Assembly: GCF_007747995.1 (NCBI RefSeq)
Contig: NZ_CP036276.1
Location: forward strand, 5,260,001 to 5,324,000
Source of the DNA: Symmachiella dynata
GTDB taxonomy: Bacteria > Planctomycetota > Planctomycetia > Planctomycetales > Planctomycetaceae
Length of the DNA stretch: 64,000 nucleotides
Reading direction: 5' to 3'
How positions within the stretch are numbered: position 1 is the first letter of the stretch; each line of letters starts with the position of its first letter. The translations under genes were made by a program, and so were the position numbers. Below, one piece after another: positions 43,917-53,256 of the stretch. Below the pieces are notes generated by a model. The model did not search any database, was not told the origin of the DNA, and was given only the letters and a program-made list of their open reading frames with translations.

Positions 43917-44909
43917 CTATTCATATCGATCACCCGCGAAGCCGTTGAAGTCGTAGATCGTCTCTTCCAGGTAGCCGATTACAAATGGTCGGTTGGCGCT
44001 CGAGGGGCGGAAGTGCCAGTGTTGGACGAATGTGTCGGCACCCGGCCCGCCCCACATATAGTCGCGTTCGCCGTCACTACTATTTTTGGAGCCGCCATTC
44101 AGGTAATCATTCCCGTCCTGCCCTTTGAGATAATCGGTGCCGCTTTCGCCGTACAAGCGATCGTCACCCAAATTCCCTAGCAAGGTGTCACGCCCACTGC
44201 CCCCCCTTAATACGTCATCGCCATGGCCACCGGCCAGCCAGTCGTTGCCTTCCATGCCTAAGAGAGTGTCGTCACCGGCTTCACCATAAATCCGATCGTT
44301 ACCGCTATGGCCAATCAAAGCGTCGTTGCCATCGCGGCCTTTGAGTGTGTCGTTACCGAAGCTTCCCATCAAGATATCGTCGCCCTGTCCGCCGACCACA
44401 TAGTCGTCGCCCTGACCGGCATCGACCACATCATCACCCTTGTTGCCTTTGATGTAGTCATCGCCTTCGTCACCGCGGAGATAGTCATCCCCACTATTGC
44501 CATAAATAGTGTCGTCGCCTTCTTTACCATAGATAGAGTCCACGCCTGCTCCGCCGTAAATCCAGTCGTTGCCCGCCCCGCCGAAGATTTCAGAGTCCTT
44601 TTCGGTGCTGTTGTAAATCACATCATCGTCGCCGGCACCGCGGATGCGGATGAAGGCGATATCGTCGGCATCGAATTCCCGGTGCTGTGACTCGACCCAA
44701 TAACCGCCGACATACTCATAGGCCTTGACGTGGATTGTCTGTCCGCTGTCGTCGTAGAACACGCTCAACTTGTCACGGTCCGCGGTGCCGATCACTTCCA
44801 GATTGGCGCCGTCGAGATGAATGTCGACACTACCCGCCATCAGCCGGCGATCTTCCAGGTTTTCAAATCGCATGGAACGTACGTTTTGACGGTGCGTGCG
44901 GTGAGACAT
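43917..44909 (-). CDS. RTX calcium-binding repeat protein with planctomycete-type N-terminus
   Basis: The 330-residue product begins MSHRTHRQNVRSMRFENLEDRRLMAG; the LEDRRLM segment is the LEPRxLL-like signature seen at the start of many exported planctomycete proteins. Residues about 120-285 hold 18 consecutive nonapeptides of the GGxGxDxUx type (such as GGAGNDWIY, GNSGDDYLR, GEAGDDTLL), which fold into a calcium-filled beta-roll after export. The C-terminal 40 residues (TFVQHWHFRPS on) are unlike the repeats. It is probably a surface or matrix protein; no enzyme domain is present. ATG 44909 has AAGGAC upstream. Confidence 0.9.
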   Translation of the reverse strand: MSHRTHRQNVRSMRFENLEDRRLMAGSVDIHLDGANLEVIGTADRDKLSVFYDDSGQTIHVKAYEYVGGYWVESQHREFDADDIAFIRIRGAGDDDVIYNSTEKDSEIFGGAGNDWIYGGAGVDSIYGKEGDDTIYGNSGDDYLRGDEGDDYIKGNKGDDVVDAGQGDDYVVGGQGDDILMGSFGNDTLKGRDGNDALIGHSGNDRIYGEAGDDTLLGMEGNDWLAGGHGDDVLRGGSGRDTLLGNLGDDRLYGESGTDYLKGQDGNDYLNGGSKNSSDGERDYMWGGPGADTFVQHWHFRPSSANRPFVIGYLEETIYDFNGFAGDRYE

Positions 44910-45354
44910 GGAGCGTCCTTTGGTGGGAGGAATGGTTGGAGCGTCGACTGCGGAAAATACCGGCGATTGCTGAGTATTCGTGTATTGCGTGAGAACCGTG
45001 GGAGTGCGTATGCCACCGTGCGAGAGCATGCGGCCAAACTGCGTTCAACAATAGGATCACAACTGCTCTACAAAACCGGGCATGTTTTCTTGCAGTTTTT
45101 TCGAATAAACCACAAGTCATTGCTCACATAGCACTTAAGACACCAGGTAAATGGTTGGTTTCTCGACCGCGCGCCTCGGTGGTCCCCGCGAAGCAAATTT
45201 CCCCCCTTTGACTCTCAACCCCCGCTTTGTTGTAATAACCCCATAATCAACAACAATAAAAAGGCACAGCGACCAACGGGAGCGGCATATCGTTCTCGAG
45301 CGGAAGCTCGCACAAAGCGGCTGTGCCGCCGCATGGATGAAATGAGGGCGTGGG
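44910..45354. other. Divergent intergenic region, no gene seen
   Basis: It separates the RTX gene from recJ and must contain both promoters. A short inverted pair TTGTTGT / ACAACAA lies at about 45229-45260. No repeat-family copy and no RNA gene were recognised. Confidence 0.5.
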
Positions 45355-47148
45355 ATGGGACGGGTTTGGCGTTTTGCGCCCTATGATCAAGCAGCGGCGC
45401 GGCAATTAAGCGGCACCACACAACTTTCGCCATTGGCCGCTCAGGTACTGTTCGGACGCGGCTACGAAACCGCTGAAGCGGCCCGCGGTTTCTTGGATGC
45501 AAAGCTGTCCGATCTGCATCCCCCCGAAGCGCTTCCCGGTGTTCCAGAGGCGACCGATCGGATTCTCAAAGCCATCAGCGAGAACCGTCGCATCACGATT
45601 TACGGTGATTACGACGTCGACGGTGTGACCGCCACGAGCCTGTTGTGGCATTGCCTAAAACTGGCCGGCGCGGATGTGCATTATTATGTGCCGCATCGCT
45701 TGGAAGAGGGGTACGGACTGAATTGTGAGGCTCTGAAATCTATTCACGAAGATGCGCCCAATTCGCTCGTCGTAACGGTTGATTGCGGGATTGCCAGCGT
45801 AGAAGAGGCGGCCTATGCCCGTGAGTTGAGACTGGAATTGATCGTCACCGACCACCACCAATTCGCGCAAACTCTGCCCGAGGCCGCTTGTCTGGTTCAT
45901 CCCCGTCTACCGGAAACGGATTATCCGTTTGGCGATCTGTGCGGCGCGGGCGTTGCGTTCAAACTCGCCTGGGCGATTTGCAAACGGCTGGGGGATGGCA
46001 AAAACGCTTCGCCGCGGATGCGGGAATTCCTGTTGGATGCCGTGGGGCTGACCGCTATCGGGACCATCGCCGACGTGGTCCCGCTGGTGGGTGAGAATCG
46101 TGTGATCGTGCGTTATGGATTGAACAGCCTACTGGATCGCGCCAACATCGGCCTCAAGGCGCTGATGCATATCAGCGAACTGAATAACAACCGTTTGCTT
46201 GATTCCGAGGATATCGGCTTTGGCCTCGCCCCCCGTATCAATGCCGCTGGAAGGCTGGGGCAAGCGCGGTTGGCGGTCGAATTGCTCACGACTGATAAGA
46301 CGGATCGCGCGGTCGCCTTGGCGGATTACTTGAATCAACAAAACGAAATGCGAAAAACCGTCGAACGGCGGATGCTCAAGCAGGCCAAGGAACAGGTCGC
46401 GGCAAATCCTGACTGGGAAAATGCCCCCGCACTCGTTCTGGCCGATCCCGATTGGCATGCGGGTGTAATTGGCATTGTCGCCGGGCGGGTTGCCAGCCAC
46501 TTTGCGCGGCCGGCAATTATGATTTCAATCAACAAACAGGACCAAACCGGCCAAGGCTCCGCCCGCACGTTTGCTGGGTTCGATCTGCATGCGGGACTGA
46601 GTTCCGCAGCGGAGCATCTGATCAAATTCGGCGGGCATCAAGCGGCTGCCGGGTTGCGGATTCATGCCGATAACCTCGACGATTTTCGCGCCGCCTTTTG
46701 CAATTACGTTTCTGGGAACCACGAAGTCACCGAGCGGGATTTGGAAATTGACATCGATGCCGAAGTCCGGTTAGCGGACCTCACGCACCGTGCGGTGACC
46801 GAACTCGACAAGCTCGGCCCGTTCGGACAAGGCAATCCGCGTCCTGTGCTGGCCTGCACCCAAGTCGAACTGACCGAACCGCCGCGCAAAATGGGAGGCG
46901 GAGATCGCCATCTCTCACTACGCGTGCGTCAATACGGCCGCGTTATGCGAGGGGTCTCGTTTGGCAATGGCGAGTGGGCCGATGAAATGGCCAAAGTCAG
47001 CGGCCCGATTTCGATCTGTTTCAAACCGACCATCAACCGTTTTCGCGGCCAAGAAAATGTCGAGTTCCATCTAGTCGACTGGCGTGCAGAAGAAGCCGCT
47101 ACAAAGCCAGCCACAGCGGCAGTTTCCCAGAAATCCGCCAGCCGATAA
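45355..47148 (+). CDS. recJ: Single-stranded-DNA exonuclease RecJ
   Basis: The 597-residue product degrades single-stranded DNA 5' to 3' in recombination and mismatch repair. It shows the DHH-family motifs DYDVDG (85-90), VDCGI (142-146) and DHH (166-168), a DHHA1 domain with GGHQAAAG (about 423-430), and a C-terminal OB-like domain (LGPFGQGNPRPVL on). Length is normal for the family. The start ATG at 45355 gives the usual N-terminus (WRFAPYD). Confidence 0.96.
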   Translation: MGRVWRFAPYDQAAARQLSGTTQLSPLAAQVLFGRGYETAEAARGFLDAKLSDLHPPEALPGVPEATDRILKAISENRRITIYGDYDVDGVTATSLLWHCLKLAGADVHYYVPHRLEEGYGLNCEALKSIHEDAPNSLVVTVDCGIASVEEAAYARELRLELIVTDHHQFAQTLPEAACLVHPRLPETDYPFGDLCGAGVAFKLAWAICKRLGDGKNASPRMREFLLDAVGLTAIGTIADVVPLVGENRVIVRYGLNSLLDRANIGLKALMHISELNNNRLLDSEDIGFGLAPRINAAGRLGQARLAVELLTTDKTDRAVALADYLNQQNEMRKTVERRMLKQAKEQVAANPDWENAPALVLADPDWHAGVIGIVAGRVASHFARPAIMISINKQDQTGQGSARTFAGFDLHAGLSSAAEHLIKFGGHQAAAGLRIHADNLDDFRAAFCNYVSGNHEVTERDLEIDIDAEVRLADLTHRAVTELDKLGPFGQGNPRPVLACTQVELTEPPRKMGGGDRHLSLRVRQYGRVMRGVSFGNGEWADEMAKVSGPISICFKPTINRFRGQENVEFHLVDWRAEEAATKPATAAVSQKSASR

Positions 47149-47239
47149 AACACCGTCATTCCGAAATCGATTGTCATACGATATCCGTCGCAGCATGTTA
47201 TCTGGCACAGCTTGATATGTGGCACAGTTCAGCACACTT

Positions 47240-47445
47240 ACGCCGAAGGCATAGCACACCCTAGGTTGAAGTGTGACACGGAAGCACAACCCTGAAAGGG
47301 TTGCACACTCGTTGATCCACTCGGGACATCGCCGCGTTTCTCGTGAAAAACCCCTTCAGGGTTTGTTTGGTATTGACCGGTTTTCCCAGGGTGGCGCGGC
47401 TTTGCCGCTTACCCTGGGCTATGATGTTTAACCCCTGCGGGGTAT
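47240..47445. repeat. Composite palindromic repeat, AACCCTGAAGGGGTT type (third copy)
   Basis: Elements are CGCCGAAGGC, CACCCTAGGTT, AACCCTGAAAGGGTTGCACA, AACCCCTTCAGGGTTTGT, CCCAGGGTGGCGCGGC, GCTTACCCTGGGCTATGATG and ACCCCTGCGGGGT. It fills most of the 338-base gap between recJ and pcm; nothing else is seen there. Confidence 0.87.
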
Positions 47446-47486
47446 TTTTTCTGATACTCATGCGTCTTTGATTGAGCTGAAAACTG

Positions 47487-48152
47487 ATGGATTTGGAAAC
47501 CAGTCGGCAAGCATTGATCGCCACGCTCAAGCGGGATGGCATCCATAGCCAAGCGGTCTTGGAAGCGATCGCCGAGACACCGCGCGAACGGTTTATGCCT
47601 GAAACCGTTCGCAACAAAGCGTACGAGAATATCGCTCTGCCGATCGGCGACGGGCAAACCATCAGCCAGCCCTACATTGTGGCGTTGATGACACAGGCGT
47701 TGGAATTGACCGGCCGGGAAAAGGTGTTGGAGATCGGCACCGGTAGCGGATACCAAGCGGCAATCCTTGCTCAATTGTGCCGCGAGGTGGTCACCATCGA
47801 ACGGATCGCCAACCTCTCCCGCCATGCGCAGGTCGTGCTCGATTCATTGGGTTACGACAACATCGATTACCACGTCGCCGACGGCACATTGGGATATCCC
47901 GACGCGGCCCCCTACGACGGCATCTTGGTCACAGCCACCGCCCCCAAACTCCCGCAAGCGTTGTGCGAACAACTCACCCTCGGCGGCCGCATGGTGATCC
48001 CGATTGGTGAAGCGAAGGTCCAAGAACTGAAACTCATCACCCGCGGCACCGACGGATTGCGGGTAAAAAAACTGTGCGACGTACGGTTTGTGCCGTTGAT
48101 CGGCGAACAGGGTTGGGAGGACGGCGAATCCCCGGGCGAATCCGAAGACTGA
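47487..48152 (+). CDS. pcm: Protein-L-isoaspartate O-methyltransferase
   Basis: The 221-residue product methylates isoaspartyl residues in aged proteins so that they can return to normal aspartyl, in the cytoplasm. QTISQPYIVALM (57-68) and LEIGTGSGYQAA (81-92) are the hallmark PCMT motifs; MVIPIGEAKVQEL is the usual post-II region. It has no signal peptide, unlike the second PCMT in this window (62069-63298). The start ATG at 47487 follows repeat DNA by about 40 bases. Confidence 0.94.
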   Translation: MDLETSRQALIATLKRDGIHSQAVLEAIAETPRERFMPETVRNKAYENIALPIGDGQTISQPYIVALMTQALELTGREKVLEIGTGSGYQAAILAQLCREVVTIERIANLSRHAQVVLDSLGYDNIDYHVADGTLGYPDAAPYDGILVTATAPKLPQALCEQLTLGGRMVIPIGEAKVQELKLITRGTDGLRVKKLCDVRFVPLIGEQGWEDGESPGESED

Positions 48153-48183
48153 TGCGGGCATGCATTGCACGCCGTTTTGATGG

Positions 48184-49305
48184 CTACCCGCACATCGCCG
48201 ACAAATCGCGCAAATAATCCAGTGCTTCGTCGATATCCGGCGCATCGTAGGCCGGTTCGCGGCCGGCGTCGTCGCACTCCTCCAAGAGCATCAGTTCTTC
48301 GAAATCCTCTGAGGCTTCCAAACGGCGCCGTGCGCGGGCGCCGATGCTGCCGTCGGCGACCGCATGTGCTTCCATATGATGCTCGATTAGCCAAGCGGTC
48401 CGCGGCGTGATGTAATCGGCCAGTGCTTCCAGCCCTGCGGACACATGGTCGTCGGGATCAATCCCCTTGCCCACGTCATGCAACAGCGCCGCCAGCAGAA
48501 ACTCCTCGTCGTAGGGACGTTCTTCGCGGGCGATATCGAAGACCTGCAGACTGTGATACAGCACGTCCCCTTCGGGATGGTATTTCTTGGACTGCTTCAC
48601 TTGCTCCAACGGGACGAGCAGCATCTCGTAAATCTGGAAGCGATCGACGCGTTCCTCCACCTCGGCGACCGCCTCGTCAAGATCCAGGCTGGGATACTCC
48701 ACAGCGAGAAACTGTTCCAACTCCGCAATACTGGCCCGCTCGATGGCTTTGCCGGTGACGGAACTTTTGAAGACGTAATGCGCCTGCTTCGACGCATAGA
48801 TCGTCAGTTCAAAGGGAAACTGGTCGTGGAAATGCAGGTGATTAAAGACCCGCTCCTCGCCATGTTTGCGGACCTGCTTGCGCTCCAGGTCGTGCGGAAT
48901 ACCTTCTTCGCGCAGCACCGCCACGACTGCTTCGACGCTGTCGGAAAAGATATGAATATCGATATCCGACCCGCGCCGCACATGACCGGTCATCACGCTG
49001 CCGATCAGCCGGGGGCGAAACCGCTCCAATAGCCGCATGACTCTCAGGGCAGCGACGCGCATTTCGCGGAGGTTGGCGGTCCGTTGGTCCCCTTCATGCA
49101 TGCGGGCAAAGCTTTGAATCGCATCGCGGATTTCGGCATTACTAGGCAAGTCACGGGGCTTCACCCAGCCGCGACACAACTTGCGACCCGCCTTCATCTT
49201 GGCGGTGTAATATTCGGATTCTTGCCGGGAATACATCAGACGGGCCGCTTCAAAAGCGATTTCCCGTCGCAGCTTGTCGCTGGGCATTGGTGCAGGCGCG
49301 ACCAT
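48184..49305 (-). CDS. Nucleotidyltransferase-HD domain fusion protein
   Basis: The 373-residue product joins a Pol-beta-type nucleotidyltransferase (about 85-190) to an HD hydrolase domain (about 245-345). IGSVMTGHVRRGSDIDIHIF (101-120) has the GS and DxD residues (Asp114, Asp116), and YHSLQVFDIA with LLHDVGKG has the HD pair. CCA-adding enzymes also pair these domains, but here the sequence around the NT site and the basic N-terminal 60 residues are different, so tRNA repair is unlikely. The substrate is unknown; nucleotide addition and removal on a protein or small molecule is possible. ATG 49305 is preferred; ATG 49287 is an alternative. Confidence 0.75.
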   Translation of the reverse strand: MVAPAPMPSDKLRREIAFEAARLMYSRQESEYYTAKMKAGRKLCRGWVKPRDLPSNAEIRDAIQSFARMHEGDQRTANLREMRVAALRVMRLLERFRPRLIGSVMTGHVRRGSDIDIHIFSDSVEAVVAVLREEGIPHDLERKQVRKHGEERVFNHLHFHDQFPFELTIYASKQAHYVFKSSVTGKAIERASIAELEQFLAVEYPSLDLDEAVAEVEERVDRFQIYEMLLVPLEQVKQSKKYHPEGDVLYHSLQVFDIAREERPYDEEFLLAALLHDVGKGIDPDDHVSAGLEALADYITPRTAWLIEHHMEAHAVADGSIGARARRRLEASEDFEELMLLEECDDAGREPAYDAPDIDEALDYLRDLSAMCG

Positions 49306-49437
49306 GTTTTCGCGCCGGGGATCTTGAGAAGAGTAGGCAGAGGGCAGTTGGCGGTAGGCAGTAAAAAAAGTGGCCGGTGGCCGGTGGTTAGTGGCCAGAG
49401 GTTGGACCATGATGACTCAACGGGTTAGGTGCGCCAA

Positions 49438-49506
49438 CCCTACAGCCAAAAGCCTATGGTCTACGGCCTAATTCCTCAAGCCTGTTCCCTCACGCCTCAA
49501 GCCTAA
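49438..49506. repeat. Dispersed repeat, AGCCTATGGTCTACGGCCTA type
   Basis: CCCTACAGCCAAAAGCC, TATGGTCTACGGCCTA and repeated CTCAAGCCT motifs match the arms of 17793-17896. It touches the stop codon of the next minus-strand gene. Confidence 0.65.
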
Positions 49507-50000
49507 GTCTGTTGCCCGGGGACTGAATCGACTAGGTCTTGGACTAATTTGACTAGTACCTCGTGCGTGCAGTGCATGTCGATTTGTTCGCGGCCGGATT
49601 GGCCGGCTTGGGAGCGGAAGCGTTGTAGGCTCACTCCGCTGGGGGCGTGGAGGACGGCTTCATAAAAGACCGTGTCGCCATCTTGTTTGCCGGGCGGGGT
49701 GGAACGGACGAGGACTTTTTTCTGTTTTTCGTCCTGTTCGAGCGCCCCCATGTTTTCCAGCAGGTAGGTGAGTCGATTGCAAATATCGTCGGCCCATTCC
49801 TTCACCTTATCGAAGGCGACGTTTTCCAGTCGATCGGCTTGCAGCCGCAATTCGCGAATCGAGCAACTCATGCGGTCCACGACCGTAAAGTCGACTTCCA
49901 CGCGGACATCTTGAGATGTCCAGATGGCGCAAGTTGGCTGTTCGGAGGAATATCCGTGCAGGCTTGTCAGCGATTTTAAAACTTTAGTGGACAGGGCCAT
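49503..50000 (-). CDS. Conserved small protein of unknown function, spoVR-linked
   Basis: The 165-residue product is soluble, with no signal peptide or membrane segment. It is mixed alpha/beta with a charged helix (RLENVAFDKVKEWADDICNRLTYLLENM, split here between about 55 and 83) and a Gly/Lys-rich turn. I do not recognise a family. It starts 37 bases after the spoVR stop on the same strand, so it is probably the last gene of the prkA-yeaH-spoVR transcript and may act with them. Confidence 0.65.
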   Translation of the reverse strand: MALSTKVLKSLTSLHGYSSEQPTCAIWTSQDVRVEVDFTVVDRMSCSIRELRLQADRLENVAFDKVKEWADDICNRLTYLLENMGALEQDEKQKKVLVRSTPPGKQDGDTVFYEAVLHAPSGVSLQRFRSQAGQSGREQIDMHCTHEVLVKLVQDLVDSVPGQQT

Positions 50001-50037
50001 GATGACACCATTGGATAACGATTATAAACGTCGGTTA

Positions 50038-51555
50038 TCAAGACTTGGGATTGCTCTCGTGTTCCGAACCATCGTAGGAAAGGATGGTTGGCGTCTCGTC
50101 CACAACCGTTTCGATATGCACCGGTCGGGACCAAAGTTTTTCTAAATTGACGAGCGTGTCTTCCGCATAGTCTTGTTTTAATTCCGTCCCCTGAAACCTG
50201 TGAAATAAGTAGAGTTCGCCTCGATTGCGATAGTTTCCGTCGAGGACATGGATAAAAGGACGACCGTGATTGGTCAGGTTGTTTAACAGTTGTTGTTTGA
50301 TGCTATTGAATTCGCGGTCGGCAATTTCGTAGTAATTTGTATCTTCGTTGTACCGATACTGAAAGAAATTCTGTTCGATACAAAATTCAGGTGTGAGGAA
50401 GTTGTCGATAAATGTGACATCGTTGTGAACCCGGCGGACTTCGAAAATCTTTTCGCGCCCCTTGCCCAACTGCCGGTCCCACTTGGCTTTTTCGTGCATG
50501 TCGTCGCACGCTTCGTATTCCGGGCCGAATTTTCCTTGGTCCCAGCGGCGTTCGATGTCCTTAAACAGCTCGATGCCCAATTTATAAGGGTTGAGCCGAT
50601 TGCGGCTGGTGGCCATAGTTCCGCTGTGGTGATCTGCGTACTCAATCACCTCGGCGTCGGTCAAACCGTGCGTGGTCATGATTTTGCTGTGCCAATAACT
50701 GGCCCAGCCTTCGTTCATGATCTTGGTTTGTCCTTGCGGTAGAAAATAATATGCCTCGTTACGGATGATTGACAAGACGTCGTGTTGCCAACTTTTTAGC
50801 GGCGCGTGTTCTAGCAAAAACAACAGCACGTCGCGCTGAGGAGTATCGGGAAAAGAGCGGCTTTTCTCCTTGTTTTCCTGCGTTTTACGTTCCTCGTCCG
50901 CTTCGGCTTGCAAAACGTCGGGCGGATTGATGTAGGGATCCATGTAATCTTTTGACGGAAACTTTCGGGTCGACTCTTGCGAATCCTCATCCTCTTTGTC
51001 CGGTTTCGGCGGAGCCTCTTCCTGTTGTTTTTTGACGTGCGGTAAATGCGAGTCGATCAAATCTTCTAGCGACAGGCAGGCGTCGATGAACTGTTCGACC
51101 GTTTCACTGCCGTAGCGATCGATATAGCGTTTCACGCGGCTGGCGTGGTTGGCCATCTGGTCCAGCATCTTGCGATTGGTGGGCGAAAACCAGGCGTTGT
51201 TCTTAAAGAAGTCGCAGTGGCCATAGACGTGGGCGATGACCAGTTTTTGATCCGTGAGTGAATTGCAGGAGAGCAGATAGGCGTAACAGGGATCGGTGTT
51301 GATCACCATTTCATAGATTTTCTGCAGCCCGTACGTATAGCCTTTCATCAGTTCGTCGTATTGCGCGCCGAATCGCCAATGCGGATAGCGCGTGGGGAAT
51401 CCCCCATAGGCGGCGATCATGCTCAGTTCTTCATAGTTCACGAACTCGAAGATCGTGTCGTAAAAGTCCAAGCCATAACTCGCCGCATGCGCCTCCATCT
51501 CGCACTGGATGGCGGCGATATTCGAGGGCAATGGTCGATGTGTGGAGACGGGCAT
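50038..51555 (-). CDS. spoVR: SpoVR family protein
   Basis: The 505-residue product is a full-length SpoVR/YcgB-type protein. Typical stretches are MEAHAASYGLDFYDTIFEFVNYEELSMIAAYGGFP near the N-terminus (about 20-54), HVYGHCDFFKNNAWF (about 110-124) and NPYKLGIELFKDIERRWDQGKFG. In Bacillus it is needed for spore cortex; in non-sporulating bacteria it is part of a stress and stationary-phase set with PrkA and YeaH. Its function is biochemically unclear. It is the third gene of that set here. The ATG at 51555 has no clear ribosome site and is preceded by two kinds of dispersed repeat. Confidence 0.93.
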   Translation of the reverse strand: MPVSTHRPLPSNIAAIQCEMEAHAASYGLDFYDTIFEFVNYEELSMIAAYGGFPTRYPHWRFGAQYDELMKGYTYGLQKIYEMVINTDPCYAYLLSCNSLTDQKLVIAHVYGHCDFFKNNAWFSPTNRKMLDQMANHASRVKRYIDRYGSETVEQFIDACLSLEDLIDSHLPHVKKQQEEAPPKPDKEDEDSQESTRKFPSKDYMDPYINPPDVLQAEADEERKTQENKEKSRSFPDTPQRDVLLFLLEHAPLKSWQHDVLSIIRNEAYYFLPQGQTKIMNEGWASYWHSKIMTTHGLTDAEVIEYADHHSGTMATSRNRLNPYKLGIELFKDIERRWDQGKFGPEYEACDDMHEKAKWDRQLGKGREKIFEVRRVHNDVTFIDNFLTPEFCIEQNFFQYRYNEDTNYYEIADREFNSIKQQLLNNLTNHGRPFIHVLDGNYRNRGELYLFHRFQGTELKQDYAEDTLVNLEKLWSRPVHIETVVDETPTILSYDGSEHESNPKS

Positions 51556-51886
51556 GGTTGATTTGGCTTTAGGCTGTAGTCCGTAGTTTTTTGAAAAGGC
51601 CGCGTAGGGCAGGCTCCCGCCTGCCGTCAATTGTTGTTTCCAGGAGCCCTTCGTCTTGTGGGATGTCCATTGCGACGGCAAAGCCGTCGGTTTGGGGCGT
51701 TGTTGTGTAGAATGCGAACCAGAAAGCGTCAATCAGGTGATTTGACTCCATCCGCCAACCCTAAAGTCTACGGCCTACCAGCCGACAGCCGTCTACAAGA
51801 AGTTTCAAAACCCTCTGACGCGTCACGTAAACACTTGTATTATAAACTCCTGAACAGGCGCAACCGGGTTTTGAAACTGTTTCTAG
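51556..51886. repeat. Gap of repeats between yeaH and spoVR
   Basis: This 331-base gap holds GGCTTTAGGCTGTAGTCCGT (51565-51585), one arm of the GGCAGGCGGGAGCCTGCC family on the minus strand (51604-51625), and a CTAAAGTCTACGGCCTACC stretch (51757-51791). No gene is supported. Confidence 0.7.
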
Positions 51887-52996
51887 TCACTTCCCTTTTC
51901 CTAAAAACGACTTAATGGATTCGTAAATCGCTTCTTTATTTTCTATTTCCGAAAGCACCACGTTGTCGTGCTGTTCACGCACCTCTTGGAGTTCACGAAT
52001 GAATTCGCCCGATCCGTACGGGCTTTCGACTTGGCCGTAACAGAATAAATTGCAGTGGGGCACGATGTTTTCGGTCAGGATCTCTAGGCAATCGCGGTTG
52101 TCTTCGCCCCAATTGTCTCCGTCGGAAAACTGAAACACGTAAATATTCCAGTCTGTGGGATTGAAGTCTCGTTGAATCAAACTATTCACCACGTTGTAGG
52201 CTGAGGAGATTCTGGTCCCGCCGCTTTCGCGGGTGTGATAAAACGTGTCTTCGTCGACTTCGCGGGCGACGGCGTCATGGATGACGTAACGCGTTTCGAT
52301 GCCGTCGTATTGGTTTTGCAGCCAAGTGTCGATCCAAAATGCTTCGATGCGGACGATTTCTTTTTGGTCGTCGGTCATCGATCCTGAAACGTCCATGACG
52401 TAGATCACCGCGGCGTTGGTTTCCGGTTCATCGGTGGTTTTCCAACTGCGATACAACTGGTCGTCACGGGTGGGGATGATGACTGGTCGCTGCGGGTCGT
52501 AATCATCCGAGGCAATCAGCCGCCGCAGCGCTTTTTTATAGGTCCGTTTCAAATGCCGCAGTGAGTTGGGACCGGTCGTGCGAATGCTCGTATAGCGGTC
52601 CTTCTTGGTGGTGATGTTGTTTTTGCCCTTGGGTTCGATTCGGGGCAGTTCCAGTTCCTGCCCCAACATTTCCGCCAGCTCGTCTAATGTGACTTCGACT
52701 TCGCGGAGATGGCCGCTGCCTGGTTGATCGCCGGCTTGGCCTTGTCCGTCACCGTCATCCTGCCCGCGTCCGATTGGCTGTCCGACGTCGCCGTCGCCTT
52801 GTCCCACCCCGCCGGCCCCTTTTTGGCCATGTTGAAAATGCGGGATCTCGATATTTGGGACGGGAATGCTGACATAGTCCCGGCCTTTGCGGCCGATCAT
52901 CTCGCCGTGAGTGATATATTTCCGCAACTGCCGACGGACTTTACCGCGCACAATATCCTTAAATCGCGATAAGTCTTGATCAATGTTGCGGGACAT
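51887..52996 (-). CDS. yeaH: YeaH/YhbH family (DUF444) VWA-type protein
   Basis: The 369-residue product belongs to the DUF444 family. The N-terminus [20 protein letters not shown] is typical; residues 55-95 form a Gly/Gln/Asp-rich linker ([17 protein letters not shown] part); DVSGSM (202-207) is the MIDAS motif of a von Willebrand A domain and [16 protein letters not shown] follows as in YhbH. In enterobacteria and Bacillus the gene is linked to prkA and spoVR and is used under nutrient stress. It is 260 bases downstream of prkA on the same strand. Confidence 0.95.
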   Translation of the reverse strand: MSRNIDQDLSRFKDIVRGKVRRQLRKYITHGEMIGRKGRDYVSIPVPNIEIPHFQHGQKGAGGVGQGDGDVGQPIGRGQDDGDGQGQAGDQPGSGHLREVEVTLDELAEMLGQELELPRIEPKGKNNITTKKDRYTSIRTTGPNSLRHLKRTYKKALRRLIASDDYDPQRPVIIPTRDDQLYRSWKTTDEPETNAAVIYVMDVSGSMTDDQKEIVRIEAFWIDTWLQNQYDGIETRYVIHDAVAREVDEDTFYHTRESGGTRISSAYNVVNSLIQRDFNPTDWNIYVFQFSDGDNWGEDNRDCLEILTENIVPHCNLFCYGQVESPYGSGEFIRELQEVREQHDNVVLSEIENKEAIYESIKSFLGKGK

Positions 52997-53256
52997 GAGT
53001 CGGCCTTGCGCGAAACTGCCTAGAACGAGTTTCAAAACCCGGTTGCGCTTGTTCTGGAAACGTTCAGATTCGTGTCAGTGAGACGCGACAGAGGGTTTTG
53101 ATACGACTTGTAGTGAAGGATGTCGCCGGTGATGAGTCGTCTGGCGACAACGGATTTGAGCGACCGGCGACCTGACCGAACGAGTCCGCCGCGAATACCG
53201 TAGGAGGACGGAACGGATATCCGCGGGAACTCATGAAAACTTACTGACTCGTACGG

